Assembly: GCA_964480725.1 (NCBI GenBank)
Contig: CAYZQO010000031.1
Coordinates: 3,132-67,131 of the forward strand
DNA length: 64,000 nt
Origin: JAFGBI01 sp964480725
GTDB lineage: Bacteria; Myxococcota_A; Polyangia; Polyangiales; Polyangiaceae
Direction of reading: 5' to 3'
Each line of letters opens with the position of its first letter. Positions within the stretch are counted from its first letter, which is position 1. A program made the translations under genes and the position numbers. Below the pieces are notes generated by a model, which was not told the DNA's origin, made no database searches, and saw only the letters and a list, made by a program, of their open reading frames with translations. Of the stretch, positions 1-8,449 are shown one piece after another.

Positions 1-316
1 GAGCGCGATGAGCGCGATCGCGACGAGCCAGAACGCGCGCTCTTGAGGGGCGCGCGCCCGGAGCGCCGCTGACGGGGGGGGGAATCGGCTCGAGGACACT
101 CGACCCGAGCTAAGCACAGGCCGCACGGCCTCGCGTCGAGGACGGCGTTTCCAGCCGGATCAACATGAGGATCCGGCGCGCCAGGCGCCACGGCGCTCCC
201 GGTTCGGGCGCGATCCGCGACGGGACCGCCCCCGACTCGACAGCGACGGGCACGATCCTGGACGTCGCGCCCGACGCCGTTGGTCAACGCGGCTATCAGA
301 GTGGGCGAGCCCGGGG
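1..316. other. Region downstream of norB, no gene called
   Basis: I see no convincing gene here. A short minus-strand stretch at positions 1-60 could encode a hydrophobic segment (AFWLVAIALIAL) running off the left edge, but it has no start codon or other support. The rest is GC-rich with no T-tract terminator after norB. Confidence 0.4.
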
Positions 317-2611
317 TCAGGCGCGCTCCGGCAGGGATGCGGGGCCCGGCGCGGGTTGGGCGGGCGATGCCGCGGCGTCCGCTCGCGCCCGGTAGCTCCA
401 GCCGGTGACGAGCCCGAGGAGGAACCAGATCAGTGCGCCGGCCCCCACCAAGAAGACCGTGTCGCCGACCAGGCGTAGCCACCGCAGGGTCCGTACCCAC
501 GGCTGCTGGAGGAACTCGGCGGAGCGCGCGTACCAGAGCCCCGTGTCGACGCTGGCGTAGCCCTGCGCGAGCCCAATCGGCAGGAGGCTGAGCAGGACCA
601 TCAGGCCGAGCCCGAGGTTCATCCCCCAGAAGGCCACCGCCAGCGGCCGGTCACGCCAGGCGCGCTGCCCCGAGAGCACGCGGGCTACCACGAGCACGAG
701 GCCGATGGACAGCAGGCCGTAGACCCCGAAGAGCGCCGTGTGCGCGTGCACTGGGGTGGTGTTCAGCCCCTGGAGATAATAGAGCGAGATGGGGGGGTTG
801 ATGAGGAAGCCGAAGAGCCCCGCGCCGACGAGGTTCCAGAACGCGACGCCGACGAAGAAGGTGATCGGCCAGCGGTACCGCTGCATCCACGGCGCGCTCC
901 GCTGCATTCGCCAGGTGTTCCATGCCTCCCACCCCACCACCACCAGGGGCACCACCTCTAGCGCGCTGAAGCTGGCGCCGACGGCCATGATCGGGGTCGG
1001 GGTGCCGCTGAAGTAGAGGTGATGGAAGGTGCCGGGGATCCCGGCGACGAGGAAGAGGGTAGCGGAGGCGAGCACCGCCGCTCCCGCCAGCCGCGCGCGA
1101 ACGAGGCCGAGGTGGACGAACAGGAAGGAGAGGGCCGCGGTGGCGAAGACCTCGAAGAAGCCCTCCACCCAGAGGTGCACCACCCACCAGCGCCAGTACT
1201 CCATCACCGTCAGGTGGGTGCGCGCCGAGTAGAACAGGCCGGCGCCGTACATCAGTCCGATGGCGACGGTGCTGGCGACGAAGAGGCGGACCACGGTCGA
1301 GGCCTCGCCGCCGCGGCGCCACGCCGGTAAGAGAGCGCGCACCATCAGGAAGAGCCAGAGCAGGAGCCCGCCGAAGAGGGCAAGCTGGAAGCCGCGCCCG
1401 AGGTCGACGTACTCGTAGCCCTGGTGGCCGACCCAGAACCCCGCGTCGAGGCTCAGCCGTTGCTGGATGCTGAACCACTCGCCCCCCAGGCTGCCGAGGA
1501 CCACCACCACCAGCGCGCCGAGCAAGACGAGGACGCCCGCCCGCTGGCCGCGCGGCTCTTTCCCGCCGATGAGCGGGGCGAGGAAGAGCCCGGCGGCGAG
1601 GAACGCGGTGGCGATCCAGAACATCGCGAGCTGGACGTGCCAGGTGCGGGCGACCGCGTAGGGGATCCACTCGCCGAGGGGGAGACCGAAGAAGGCCTGG
1701 CCCTCGACGGTGTAGTGGGCGACCAGGGCGCCGAGCAGCACCTGCAGGCCGAACAGGCCGGCAACGGCCGCCAGGTAGTAGGCGACGGCGCGCATCGACG
1801 GCGTGATCTTCGCCGCGAGGAGCGGGTCCTCGGGCGGCGGCTCGGCGCGGTCGTCGGGCTCGGCCCGGAAGGCGCGCCACCAGACGAGCGCGGCCACGCC
1901 AGCGAGCAGCAGCACCACGCTGACGATCGACCACAGGACGTTGGCCGCCGTCGGGCGGTTGCCGACCAGGGGCTCGTGGGGCCAGTTGTTGGTGTAGCTC
2001 ACCGTGGTGCCGGGGCGCTCGGCCGCGGTGGCCCAGGCGGTCCAGAAGAAGAACGCCGTGAGCTGCTGGCGCCGCTCGGCGTCCGGCACCGGGCGCTTCG
2101 ACAGCGCGTAGTCCTCCCGCAGCTGGTCCAGGCTCGGGTCCCCGCCGAAGAGGGCATCGTAATGCTGGGCGACCTCGGCGACGGCGCGGGCCCGGGCGTC
2201 GGAGATGGTGAGCGTGCCGGTGGCGGGGTCGTAGCCGTTGGTGCGAAGCTCGCGCTTCACGCGGTCGGCGACGACGGCGGCCCCGGCGTCCGCGTCGAGT
2301 CCCGCGGGCGCAGGCGTCTGGGCGCCGAGGGCGAGGGCCTCGCGGTGGAGCCAGTCCGCGGACCAGTCGGGCGCCTGGTAAGCCCCGTGGCCCCAGATGG
2401 AGCCCACCTGTTGGCCACCGATGGACTGCCACACCTGCTGGCCGTCGAGGATGTCGTCACGGGTGACGAGGACGCGCCCGTCGGCGGCGACGACCCGCTC
2501 GGGGATGGGCGGCGCCTGACGGTAGACCTCGACGCCGAGCCCACCGAGGATGAGGAAGGCGCCGGCTACGCAGGCGGCGAGCAGGATCCAGAGGCGTCGG
2601 TGGGACGGCAT
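317..2611 (-). CDS. norB: Quinol-dependent nitric oxide reductase (qNor)
   Basis: Inner-membrane enzyme that reduces two NO to N2O with electrons taken directly from quinol. At 764 aa it has the length of single-subunit qNor (NorZ), not the shorter cytochrome-dependent NorB. One N-terminal membrane helix (about residues 7-28) precedes a soluble extension (about 30-220) and then the multi-helix heme-copper-oxidase-like core. Visible motifs are VVHLWVEGFFEVF (His and Glu of the heme/FeB site), GTFHHLYF (His pair) and PVHAHTALFG (heme ligands). The start ATG overlaps the stop of the upstream RIC gene (TGATG), so the two are translationally coupled. With RIC and divergent norR the role is NO detoxification; respiratory denitrification is also possible, but no other denitrification gene is seen nearby. 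Confidence 0.95.
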   Translation of the reverse strand: MPSHRRLWILLAACVAGAFLILGGLGVEVYRQAPPIPERVVAADGRVLVTRDDILDGQQVWQSIGGQQVGSIWGHGAYQAPDWSADWLHREALALGAQTPAPAGLDADAGAAVVADRVKRELRTNGYDPATGTLTISDARARAVAEVAQHYDALFGGDPSLDQLREDYALSKRPVPDAERRQQLTAFFFWTAWATAAERPGTTVSYTNNWPHEPLVGNRPTAANVLWSIVSVVLLLAGVAALVWWRAFRAEPDDRAEPPPEDPLLAAKITPSMRAVAYYLAAVAGLFGLQVLLGALVAHYTVEGQAFFGLPLGEWIPYAVARTWHVQLAMFWIATAFLAAGLFLAPLIGGKEPRGQRAGVLVLLGALVVVVLGSLGGEWFSIQQRLSLDAGFWVGHQGYEYVDLGRGFQLALFGGLLLWLFLMVRALLPAWRRGGEASTVVRLFVASTVAIGLMYGAGLFYSARTHLTVMEYWRWWVVHLWVEGFFEVFATAALSFLFVHLGLVRARLAGAAVLASATLFLVAGIPGTFHHLYFSGTPTPIMAVGASFSALEVVPLVVVGWEAWNTWRMQRSAPWMQRYRWPITFFVGVAFWNLVGAGLFGFLINPPISLYYLQGLNTTPVHAHTALFGVYGLLSIGLVLVVARVLSGQRAWRDRPLAVAFWGMNLGLGLMVLLSLLPIGLAQGYASVDTGLWYARSAEFLQQPWVRTLRWLRLVGDTVFLVGAGALIWFLLGLVTGWSYRARADAAASPAQPAPGPASLPERA

Positions 2612-3276
2612 CAGTCGGCTCCTGAAAGGACGCGCGGGAAGAGTACGTGGTTCTCGATCTGCACGTGCGCCATCAGGTCCGCCTCGAGCTGCTCGCAGCG
2701 CAGGAGGAGCGCCTTCCAGCTGGTGCAGGCGACCACCGGCGGCACGAAGTCGCCGGCCAGTTCGCGGAGCCTCTGGAGGCTTCGCCCGTGCTCTTCGTGC
2801 TCCGCCTCCATTACCTGGATCGGCAGGGCGAGGGCGGCGCCGGCGCCGCGCAGGATCGCTGGGAAGAGGACCTCCTCCTCCTTCTGCATGTGGTCCTCGA
2901 GCGCGCCCCGCATCGCGATCAAGTGCGCCGCCAGCCCCACCGGGACCTCGGGCTTGTCGGCGTGGACGCGCTCGACCTTCTCCGCCAGCTCGATGAGGTC
3001 CGGCAGCTCGCGCCGATGAGCCTCATGAAAGGTCACGAGGAGGTGATCGACGAGCTCGGGGAGCGGCCGGCCTCGCAGATCGCGACCCGCGAGGCCGGCG
3101 TCCGCTGCCGCGATCTGATTGAGGACGGAGGCCGCGTCGAGCTCGCGTTCGGCGCAGGCTTCCCGCAGCGAGCGCCCCCCCCCGCAGCAGAAGTCGAGGT
3201 GGAGTTGGCGGAACACGCGGCTGGCCGCCGGCCGGGCTAGCGCCAGGTCGGAGAGGGACTGATCGACGTGCAACAT
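2611..3276 (-). CDS. ric: Iron-sulfur cluster repair di-iron protein (RIC/ScdA/YtfE family)
   Basis: A 221-aa hemerythrin-like di-iron protein of the family that repairs iron-sulfur clusters damaged by NO and oxidants. The N-terminal ScdA_N domain (about 1-60) carries the paired cysteines of LDFCCGGG. The four-helix hemerythrin part supplies the usual His/Glu ligands (TFHEAHRREL, EDHMQKEEE, EAEHEEHG, HVQIENHVLFP). The start aligns with the family N-terminus (MLHVDQSLSDLAL), so the ATG is very likely correct although no Shine-Dalgarno sequence precedes it. First gene of a coupled pair with norB, behind a sigma-54-type promoter whose predicted start is only about 2 nt upstream of the ATG. Confidence 0.93.
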   Translation of the reverse strand: MLHVDQSLSDLALARPAASRVFRQLHLDFCCGGGRSLREACAERELDAASVLNQIAAADAGLAGRDLRGRPLPELVDHLLVTFHEAHRRELPDLIELAEKVERVHADKPEVPVGLAAHLIAMRGALEDHMQKEEEVLFPAILRGAGAALALPIQVMEAEHEEHGRSLQRLRELAGDFVPPVVACTSWKALLLRCEQLEADLMAHVQIENHVLFPRVLSGAD

Positions 3277-3287
3277 GACCGAGCGCG

Positions 3288-3304
3288 AAGCAATCCCCGA
3301 GCCA
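3288..3304 (-). promoter_or_regulatory. Sigma-54 (-24/-12) promoter for ric-norB
   Basis: Read on the minus strand this is TGGCTC-GGGGA-TTGCTT, one mismatch from TGGCAC-N5-TTGCWW with exact spacing. The GC of the -12 element lies at 3291-3290, predicting transcription from about 3278, 2 nt before the ric ATG. A sigma-54 activator (norR) is divergent and adjacent, as expected. Confidence 0.75.
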
Positions 3305-3370
3305 GTGCTGAAGCGTTCGAATTGATTGGTCTATATTGAGAGCGTCATCATTCCTACAACCGGAGCTGTC

Positions 3371-3381
3371 GTGATCGTGAC
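3371..3381. promoter_or_regulatory. Possible NorR enhancer half-site
   Basis: GTGATCGTGAC fits the NorR pattern GT-N7-AC and lies about 70 bp upstream of the -24 element, a usual distance for a sigma-54 enhancer. Only one such match is seen where the E. coli promoter has three, and the pattern is short enough to occur by chance. Confidence 0.35.
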
Positions 3382-3404
3382 GACGGCGTTATCGATCGCA
3401 TTAC

Positions 3405-4940
3405 ATGTCAGACGGTCATCTCGTCGTCCTCGCCGATGCGGCGCGGGATCTCACGGCCAGCCTCAGCGCGCCGGATCGCCACGAACGGCTCCTGCGGGCG
3501 GTGCGGCGTGTGGTCCCCGGCGACGCGGCCTGCCTGCTCGTGCTCGAGGGAGACGCGCTGGTGCCCCTGGCGGGGTACGGCCTGCTGCCCAGCGCGCTCA
3601 CGCGGAGCTACTCGCGCGCCGAGCACCCGCGGCTCGACACCGTGCTCCGTGCGTCGCTTCCGGTGCGCTTCCCCGCGGACAGCCCGCTGCCGGACCCGTT
3701 CGACGGCGCCCTGTTGGCCGACCCCGGTGGCGGGCACCGGATCCATGCCTGCCTCGGCTGTGCGCTCCACCACGAGGAGACGCCGGTGGGCGCGCTGGTG
3801 ATCGACGCGCTCGCCCCCGACGCCTTCGACGGGCTCGATCCGGAGCTGCTCCGGGTGCTGGCGGGGCTTGCGGCCGCGGCGCTGCGCACGGCGCGCCTCA
3901 TCGACGCCCTCGAGACCACGGTCGCTCGCCAGTCGCAGGATCTGCGGGACCGGGCGCGCGAGGCGCGCTCCCGTGGGTTCCTCGGGGTGAGCGCCGCCGC
4001 CCGGCGCGTGCTCGACGAGGTGGCGCTGGTGGCGGCGACGCCCTTTCCCGTCCTCATCGTTGGCGAAACCGGGGTCGGCAAGGACCTCATCGCGGCCCAG
4101 GTGCACGCGCGGAGCTCGCGCCGCGATCGGCCTCTGGTCGCGGTCAACTGCGCGGCGCTGCCGCACGAGCTCGCCGAGAGCGAGCTCTTCGGCCACGCGC
4201 GAGGCGCGTTCACCGGAGCCATGACGGAGCGGGCGGGAAAATTCGAGCTCGCGGATCGGGCGACGCTCTTCCTCGACGAGATCGGGGAGCTGCCGCTCTC
4301 GCTGCAGCCCAAGCTCCTGCGCGTCCTGCAGCAGGGCGAGGTGCAGCGGGTGGGCGCGGATCGCGCGCTGCGGGTGGACGTTCGGATCGTCGCGGCGACC
4401 AACCGCAACCTGCTGGCGGAGGTGGAGGCGGGGCGCTTCCGCGCTGATCTCTACCACCGGCTAGCGGCGTACCCGCTGCTCGTGCCGCCGCTCCGGGAGC
4501 GCCTCGAGGATCTGGCGATCCTGGCCGACCACCTCCTTGGTCAGCACCAGCGGCGGCTGGGGGCTCCTGAGGTCGTGCTGCGAGCGGACGGGCTCGAGCC
4601 GTTGCGCGCGTACCCCTGGCCCGGCAACGTGCGGGAGCTCGACAACCTGCTCGGACGGGCGCTGCTGCGGGCGCTCCGGGACGATCGCCCGCGAGGCCGC
4701 GTCGAGATCGGGGCGGAGCACCTGCGCCAGGACCTGTCCGCGATCCCGGCGAGCGGTGGCCGCGCGAGCGTGCCGGCGACCGGCGGCACGCTGGCCGAGC
4801 AGGTCGAGGAGCTCCGGCGGCGCCGGATCACCGAGGCGGTGGCGGCGCACGACGGCAACTGGGCGGCGGCCGCGCGGTCGCTGGGACTGCACCGGGCCAA
4901 CTTGCACGCCCTGGCGAAACGGCTCGGGCTCAAGCCCTGA
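3405..4940 (+). CDS. norR: NO-responsive sigma-54-dependent activator NorR
   Basis: A 511-aa bacterial enhancer-binding protein. Order: GAF sensor (about 1-170), AAA+ domain (about 192-425) and Fis-type helix-turn-helix (about 468-510). The AAA+ domain has Walker A GETGVGKD (220-227), the sigma-54 contact loop GAFTGA (267-272) and Walker B LFLDEIGEL. The GAF domain keeps the residues reported as non-heme iron ligands for NO sensing in E. coli NorR: Asp in FPADS, Asp in LPDPFD, Cys116 in IHACLG and Asp in LVIDAL. This makes NO the likely signal. It is divergent from ric-norB with 128 bp between, and a sigma-54 promoter faces ric. Confidence 0.94.
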   Translation: MSDGHLVVLADAARDLTASLSAPDRHERLLRAVRRVVPGDAACLLVLEGDALVPLAGYGLLPSALTRSYSRAEHPRLDTVLRASLPVRFPADSPLPDPFDGALLADPGGGHRIHACLGCALHHEETPVGALVIDALAPDAFDGLDPELLRVLAGLAAAALRTARLIDALETTVARQSQDLRDRAREARSRGFLGVSAAARRVLDEVALVAATPFPVLIVGETGVGKDLIAAQVHARSSRRDRPLVAVNCAALPHELAESELFGHARGAFTGAMTERAGKFELADRATLFLDEIGELPLSLQPKLLRVLQQGEVQRVGADRALRVDVRIVAATNRNLLAEVEAGRFRADLYHRLAAYPLLVPPLRERLEDLAILADHLLGQHQRRLGAPEVVLRADGLEPLRAYPWPGNVRELDNLLGRALLRALRDDRPRGRVEIGAEHLRQDLSAIPASGGRASVPATGGTLAEQVEELRRRRITEAVAAHDGNWAAAARSLGLHRANLHALAKRLGLKP

Positions 4941-5256
4941 GGTGGTCCGGCCGGCGCGGCTGGGTTCGGCGGGCGGAACGGCGCTCCCTGCGGGGGCAGC
5001 GCGGCTGGGGCGTTCGCCCAGCCGGGGAAGCTCTCGAAAACTGCCGCGCGCGGCCCCGGCGTGGCGCAGGGCGAGAAGCGCCTCACCCCACGGCGGAAAG
5101 TTCCATGCGGAGGTCATCGCAGGGAATCGTTTGGGCAGTTCCGCCTTGATCGGGCTTCGCCGAGGTGGGAATAGCGAGGGTGGAGCCGTCGATGGGCGGC
5201 GGGGGTCGTTCAGTCGATCCATTGTGACATTCTCCTTCCCTTTCGGTGAGCGTTCG
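4941..5256. other. Intergenic region between norR and the CotH-like gene
   Basis: No gene is supported. It contains a hairpin at 5003-5023 (GGCTGGG and CCCAGCC arms) without a T-tract, and a more AT-rich stretch near 5215-5245 that may hold the promoter of the downstream gene. The long open frame that continues upstream here from 5257 overlaps the norR 3' end and has no homology-like content. Confidence 0.5.
5003..5023. terminator. Weak hairpin downstream of norR
   Basis: A perfect 7-bp inverted repeat (GGCTGGG / CCCAGCC) with a 7-nt loop, about 60 bp past the norR stop. There is no U-rich tail, so intrinsic termination is doubtful; it may only stabilise the transcript end. Confidence 0.25.
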
Positions 5257-7632
5257 ATGGCATTCATCGCTCGGTTCTTCGTCCCTCCCTGTCTCCTCCT
5301 GCTCGCCACGAGCTACGGCTGCTCGCCGGCTCCAGCCGAGGGGGACGGTACCGGAACGCCCGAGGCCCCGGCTTGTCCGCTCGGCGCCGTCCAGTGCGCG
5401 AGCGGTTGCGCGGACCTGCAGCAGAGCGCAGCGAATTGTGGCGCTTGCGACCACGCCTGTCCCCCCGATCGCTCGTGCAAGGCCGGGGTGTGCACCTGCC
5501 CGGAGGGGCTGACGAGCTGCGGCGAGCTGTGCGTCGATCTCCAGTCCGACGCCACGAACTGCGGTAACTGCGGCGTGGACTGCACCACCGCGGGTCAGGT
5601 CTGCTCGCTCGGGGCCTGCTCGACGATTTGTGCGCAGGGGCTCACGCTCTGCGGCGCGGGTTGCGTCGATCTCACCAGCAGTCGGGACAACTGCGGTCAA
5701 TGCGGGACCGTCTGCTCCCCGGCGCAGATCTGCGCCGGGAGCCTGTGCGGCTGCGCCTCTGGGATGACCCCCTGCGGGATCGAGTGCCTGAACACGGCGA
5801 GCGATCCGCTCAACTGTGGCGCCTGCGGCGTGGCCTGCGCCGGTGGCGCGACCTGCCAGAGCGGCGTTTGCGTCGGGGGGCAGACCGGGAGCGGCGGCAC
5901 CGGGGGCGTCGACGGCAGCGGCGGGACGGGCAACACCGCCGGCACGGGCGCGACCGCCGGCACGGGCGGCACCGCTGGCACGGGCGCCGCACCGGCCACC
6001 GGCGCGGCCCCCGGCACCGGCGGCATCAGCGGTACCGGCGGGACGGATCCGGTGACGGGATCGGGCGTGACGTTCTCGCCGCCGAGCGGCACCTTCGAGG
6101 GGAGCCTCGCGGTCACCCTCGCGGTGGCGGACGCCGGGGCGGAGATCCGCTACACGCTGGACGGGACCGCGCCGACGGCCGCCTCCACCCTCTTCGCGGG
6201 CTCGCCGATCGCCGTCACCGCTTCGACTCAGATCATCGCGCAGGCGTTCTCGAGCGGGATCGAGATCACGGAGCCGGCGGCCGCCGTGTACGTGCAGCGG
6301 GCCATCGACGTGACGGTCGACCTTCCTCTGCTCGTCCTCGATAGTTACGGCGCCGGCAACCCGGAGGGCGACGGAGAGAGTTCCCCCTGGATGCCGACGC
6401 CGGCGGATCGTCCGTTCATGGACGCGGCGCTCCTGGTTTACGAGGACGTGGGGGCCACGCTGAGCGGAACCCCGACTTTGGCGACGCGCGCGGGCTTCCA
6501 CCTCCGGGGCAACTCCTCGGCGATGTTCCCCAAGCCGCCCTACCGGCTTGAGCTCCGCAACCCCGAGGGCGAGGACGCGCGGCACGAGATGCTGGGGATG
6601 CCGGCGGACGGCGACTGGGTGCTGCGCAACCCGTACGCCGACAAGGCCCTGATGCGGGACGCCTTCTTCTATGGGCTCGCGGCAGACCTCGGGTTCAAGG
6701 CGCCGCGCTTCGCCTTCTGCGAGCTCTACCGCAACGGTGGCCCCGGGCCCGTGGACGCAGAGGATTACCTCGGCGTTTACCTCCTGGTCGAGACCATCGA
6801 GAACAGCAGCAGCCGCATCGATCTCGAGCAGCTCAAGGAGGAGCACCGAGCGCTCCCCGAGATCAGCGGCGGCTACATCTTCAAGTTCGAGTGGAGCGCG
6901 GTGGAGGAGCCGGAGGTCGAGTGCCTCTCGGCGACCCATTGCTGGTCCGACCTCGAGGTGGTCGACCCCGTCCCACTCAACGTGGAGCAGGAATCCTGGC
7001 TGGAGCAGCACCTATCGGGCTTCGCGGACGCGCTCTTTGGCGGCAGCTTCGGCGATCCGAGCGCCGGCTACGCGCCGTACATCGACGTCGGCTCCTTCGT
7101 CGATCAGGTCATCCTCAACGAGCTTGGGCGCGAGATGGACGCCTACATCCGCAGCCAGCATTTTCACAAGGACCGGGACGGCAAGATCTTCGCCGGGCCG
7201 ATCTGGGATCGGGATCTGACCTTCGGCGTGGGCGGTTCCTTCGAGAACGACCAGATCGAGGGCTGGCAGTACGAGCAGACGGCGCGCAGCGGTGGCGGCA
7301 CCGGGTTCCCGGGGATGGCGAACCCGGGCAACGACTGGTTCCCACGGTTGATGGAGGAGCCAGGGTTCGTCGCCAGCGTGGTCGCGCGCTGGAAGGAGCT
7401 CCGCCAGGGGCAGCTCTCGGACGCCCAGCTCGACGCGCGGGTCGACACCCTGGCTGCTCCTCTCGCGGCGGCCGCCGTCCGCAACTTCGCCAAGTGGGAC
7501 ATCCTCACCACCGAGATGGTGCCCGCCAACATGTTCCACACCACGACCGAGGACACCTGGGAGGGCCAGGTAGCGTCGATGCGGAGCTGGATGCACCAGC
7601 GGGTCGCGTGGCTCGACACCCAGTGGCAGTAG
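5257..7632 (+). CDS. Secreted CotH-kinase family lipoprotein with Cys-rich repeats
   Basis: A 791-aa exported lipoprotein. The ATG at 5257 starts a signal peptide ending near Cys22 (SYGC). Next come four or five Cys-rich repeats (about 35-205, pattern C-x-D-L-x-S-x-x-x-N-C-G-x-C-G), a Gly/Thr-rich linker (about 210-265), a chitobiase/beta-hexosaminidase C-terminal-like domain (about 270-345, IRYTLDGTAPTAAS) and a CotH domain (about 370-740). CotH features seen are KPPYRLELR, GVYLLVETIE and GPIWDRDLTFG, the last with the acidic residues expected at the metal/ATP site. CotH proteins phosphorylate secreted or spore-surface proteins; here a surface or secretion role is inferred. A longer open frame upstream reads through norR and was discarded. 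Confidence 0.85.
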   Translation: MAFIARFFVPPCLLLLATSYGCSPAPAEGDGTGTPEAPACPLGAVQCASGCADLQQSAANCGACDHACPPDRSCKAGVCTCPEGLTSCGELCVDLQSDATNCGNCGVDCTTAGQVCSLGACSTICAQGLTLCGAGCVDLTSSRDNCGQCGTVCSPAQICAGSLCGCASGMTPCGIECLNTASDPLNCGACGVACAGGATCQSGVCVGGQTGSGGTGGVDGSGGTGNTAGTGATAGTGGTAGTGAAPATGAAPGTGGISGTGGTDPVTGSGVTFSPPSGTFEGSLAVTLAVADAGAEIRYTLDGTAPTAASTLFAGSPIAVTASTQIIAQAFSSGIEITEPAAAVYVQRAIDVTVDLPLLVLDSYGAGNPEGDGESSPWMPTPADRPFMDAALLVYEDVGATLSGTPTLATRAGFHLRGNSSAMFPKPPYRLELRNPEGEDARHEMLGMPADGDWVLRNPYADKALMRDAFFYGLAADLGFKAPRFAFCELYRNGGPGPVDAEDYLGVYLLVETIENSSSRIDLEQLKEEHRALPEISGGYIFKFEWSAVEEPEVECLSATHCWSDLEVVDPVPLNVEQESWLEQHLSGFADALFGGSFGDPSAGYAPYIDVGSFVDQVILNELGREMDAYIRSQHFHKDRDGKIFAGPIWDRDLTFGVGGSFENDQIEGWQYEQTARSGGGTGFPGMANPGNDWFPRLMEEPGFVASVVARWKELRQGQLSDAQLDARVDTLAAPLAAAAVRNFAKWDILTTEMVPANMFHTTTEDTWEGQVASMRSWMHQRVAWLDTQWQ

Positions 7633-7729
7633 CGCCCGGGCCCTTGGGCTAATCGGGGCTCGCCCAATCGGCGCGGGATACTCATCGGTTGCGTGCCGTG
7701 GTACGTTGCCGCGCGGAGGACGTGGGGCA

Positions 7730-8416
7730 ATGCGAGGGGTCGGCGCTCTTCTGGTGTTTGCGCTCTCGTTCGGCTGCGGCGGCACCAGTACCGAGGATCC
7801 CGAGCCGAGCGCTGCCGGGGGGAACGGCACGGACAATGGCGGCGCTGGGGCCGGTGGGGCAGTCACCGGCGGCGTGGCCGCGGGGGGCGATGCTGGCCCT
7901 GGGGGAGCGGAGGGCTCGGGCGGGTTGGGTGGCGACCCGGGTGCTCCGGTTCCGAGCGCCCGCGCGGCCTCGCGCGTCTCCCCGCTGACGGCGGGGTGCG
8001 GCATCGGCCCCTACCTCATCCCTGCGGTGGGCGAGCCGACGACGGACACCGTGGTCGGCACCCGGGTCGAGGACGGCGCAGACGGGGCGAGCGTCTCGTG
8101 CACCGTGTCCGTCCTCGACGGGGACGGGTACCAGATCCAGGTGAGCGTCGCCCAGGGCTCGAGCTTCGGGCTCTCCGGCGCCGTGTACGCCGACGCTGCC
8201 GGGGTCTACAGCGGCGACGGTGAGGTGACCTTCTACGCGCCCGCGGCGGACCAGGTTTCCTCGGCGAGCTGCGTACTGGTGATCGGCGTGCACCAGGAGA
8301 TCGGGCCGGGCAAGGTCTGGGGTAGCTTCACCTGTACCGACTCGCGCATGGGATCCTTCGCTGGGGCGTCCTGCGATTTCGGCGGGAGTTTCCTGGCCGA
8401 GAGCTGCGGTACCTGA
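7730..8416 (+). CDS. Putative lipoprotein, function unknown
   Basis: A 228-aa protein I do not recognise. The ATG at 7730 follows a GGAGGA sequence and opens a signal peptide with a lipobox (ALSFGCGG). A Gly/Ala-rich low-complexity linker (about 20-75) leads to a C-terminal domain of about 140 aa with four or more cysteines, probably a disulfide-containing beta fold exposed outside the cytoplasm. An earlier in-frame start at 7706 would add eight residues without a better ribosome site. Same strand as the CotH-like gene 97 bp upstream; a shared transcript is possible. Confidence 0.7.
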   Translation: MRGVGALLVFALSFGCGGTSTEDPEPSAAGGNGTDNGGAGAGGAVTGGVAAGGDAGPGGAEGSGGLGGDPGAPVPSARAASRVSPLTAGCGIGPYLIPAVGEPTTDTVVGTRVEDGADGASVSCTVSVLDGDGYQIQVSVAQGSSFGLSGAVYADAAGVYSGDGEVTFYAPAADQVSSASCVLVIGVHQEIGPGKVWGSFTCTDSRMGSFAGASCDFGGSFLAESCGT

Positions 8417-8449
8417 CGGCCGGCGCCGCTGTCCGATCGCGCGCGGCGC

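Noticed and set aside
1..60. Start of a minus-strand membrane protein at the left edge
   Set aside because: A hydrophobic stretch is present but no start codon or other support can be seen.
1424..3019. 531-codon plus-strand open frame opposite norB and ric
   Set aside because: It is antisense to two clearly identified genes. Long antisense frames are usual at this GC content.
5221..5240. TTGTGACATT stretch as a Rex site before the CotH-like gene
   Set aside because: Only one half fits; no TTCACAA partner at the right distance.
4537..5256. Upstream extension of the CotH-like open frame
   Set aside because: It reads through the 3' end of norR in another frame and has no family-like content; the ATG at 5257 with signal peptide is the right start.
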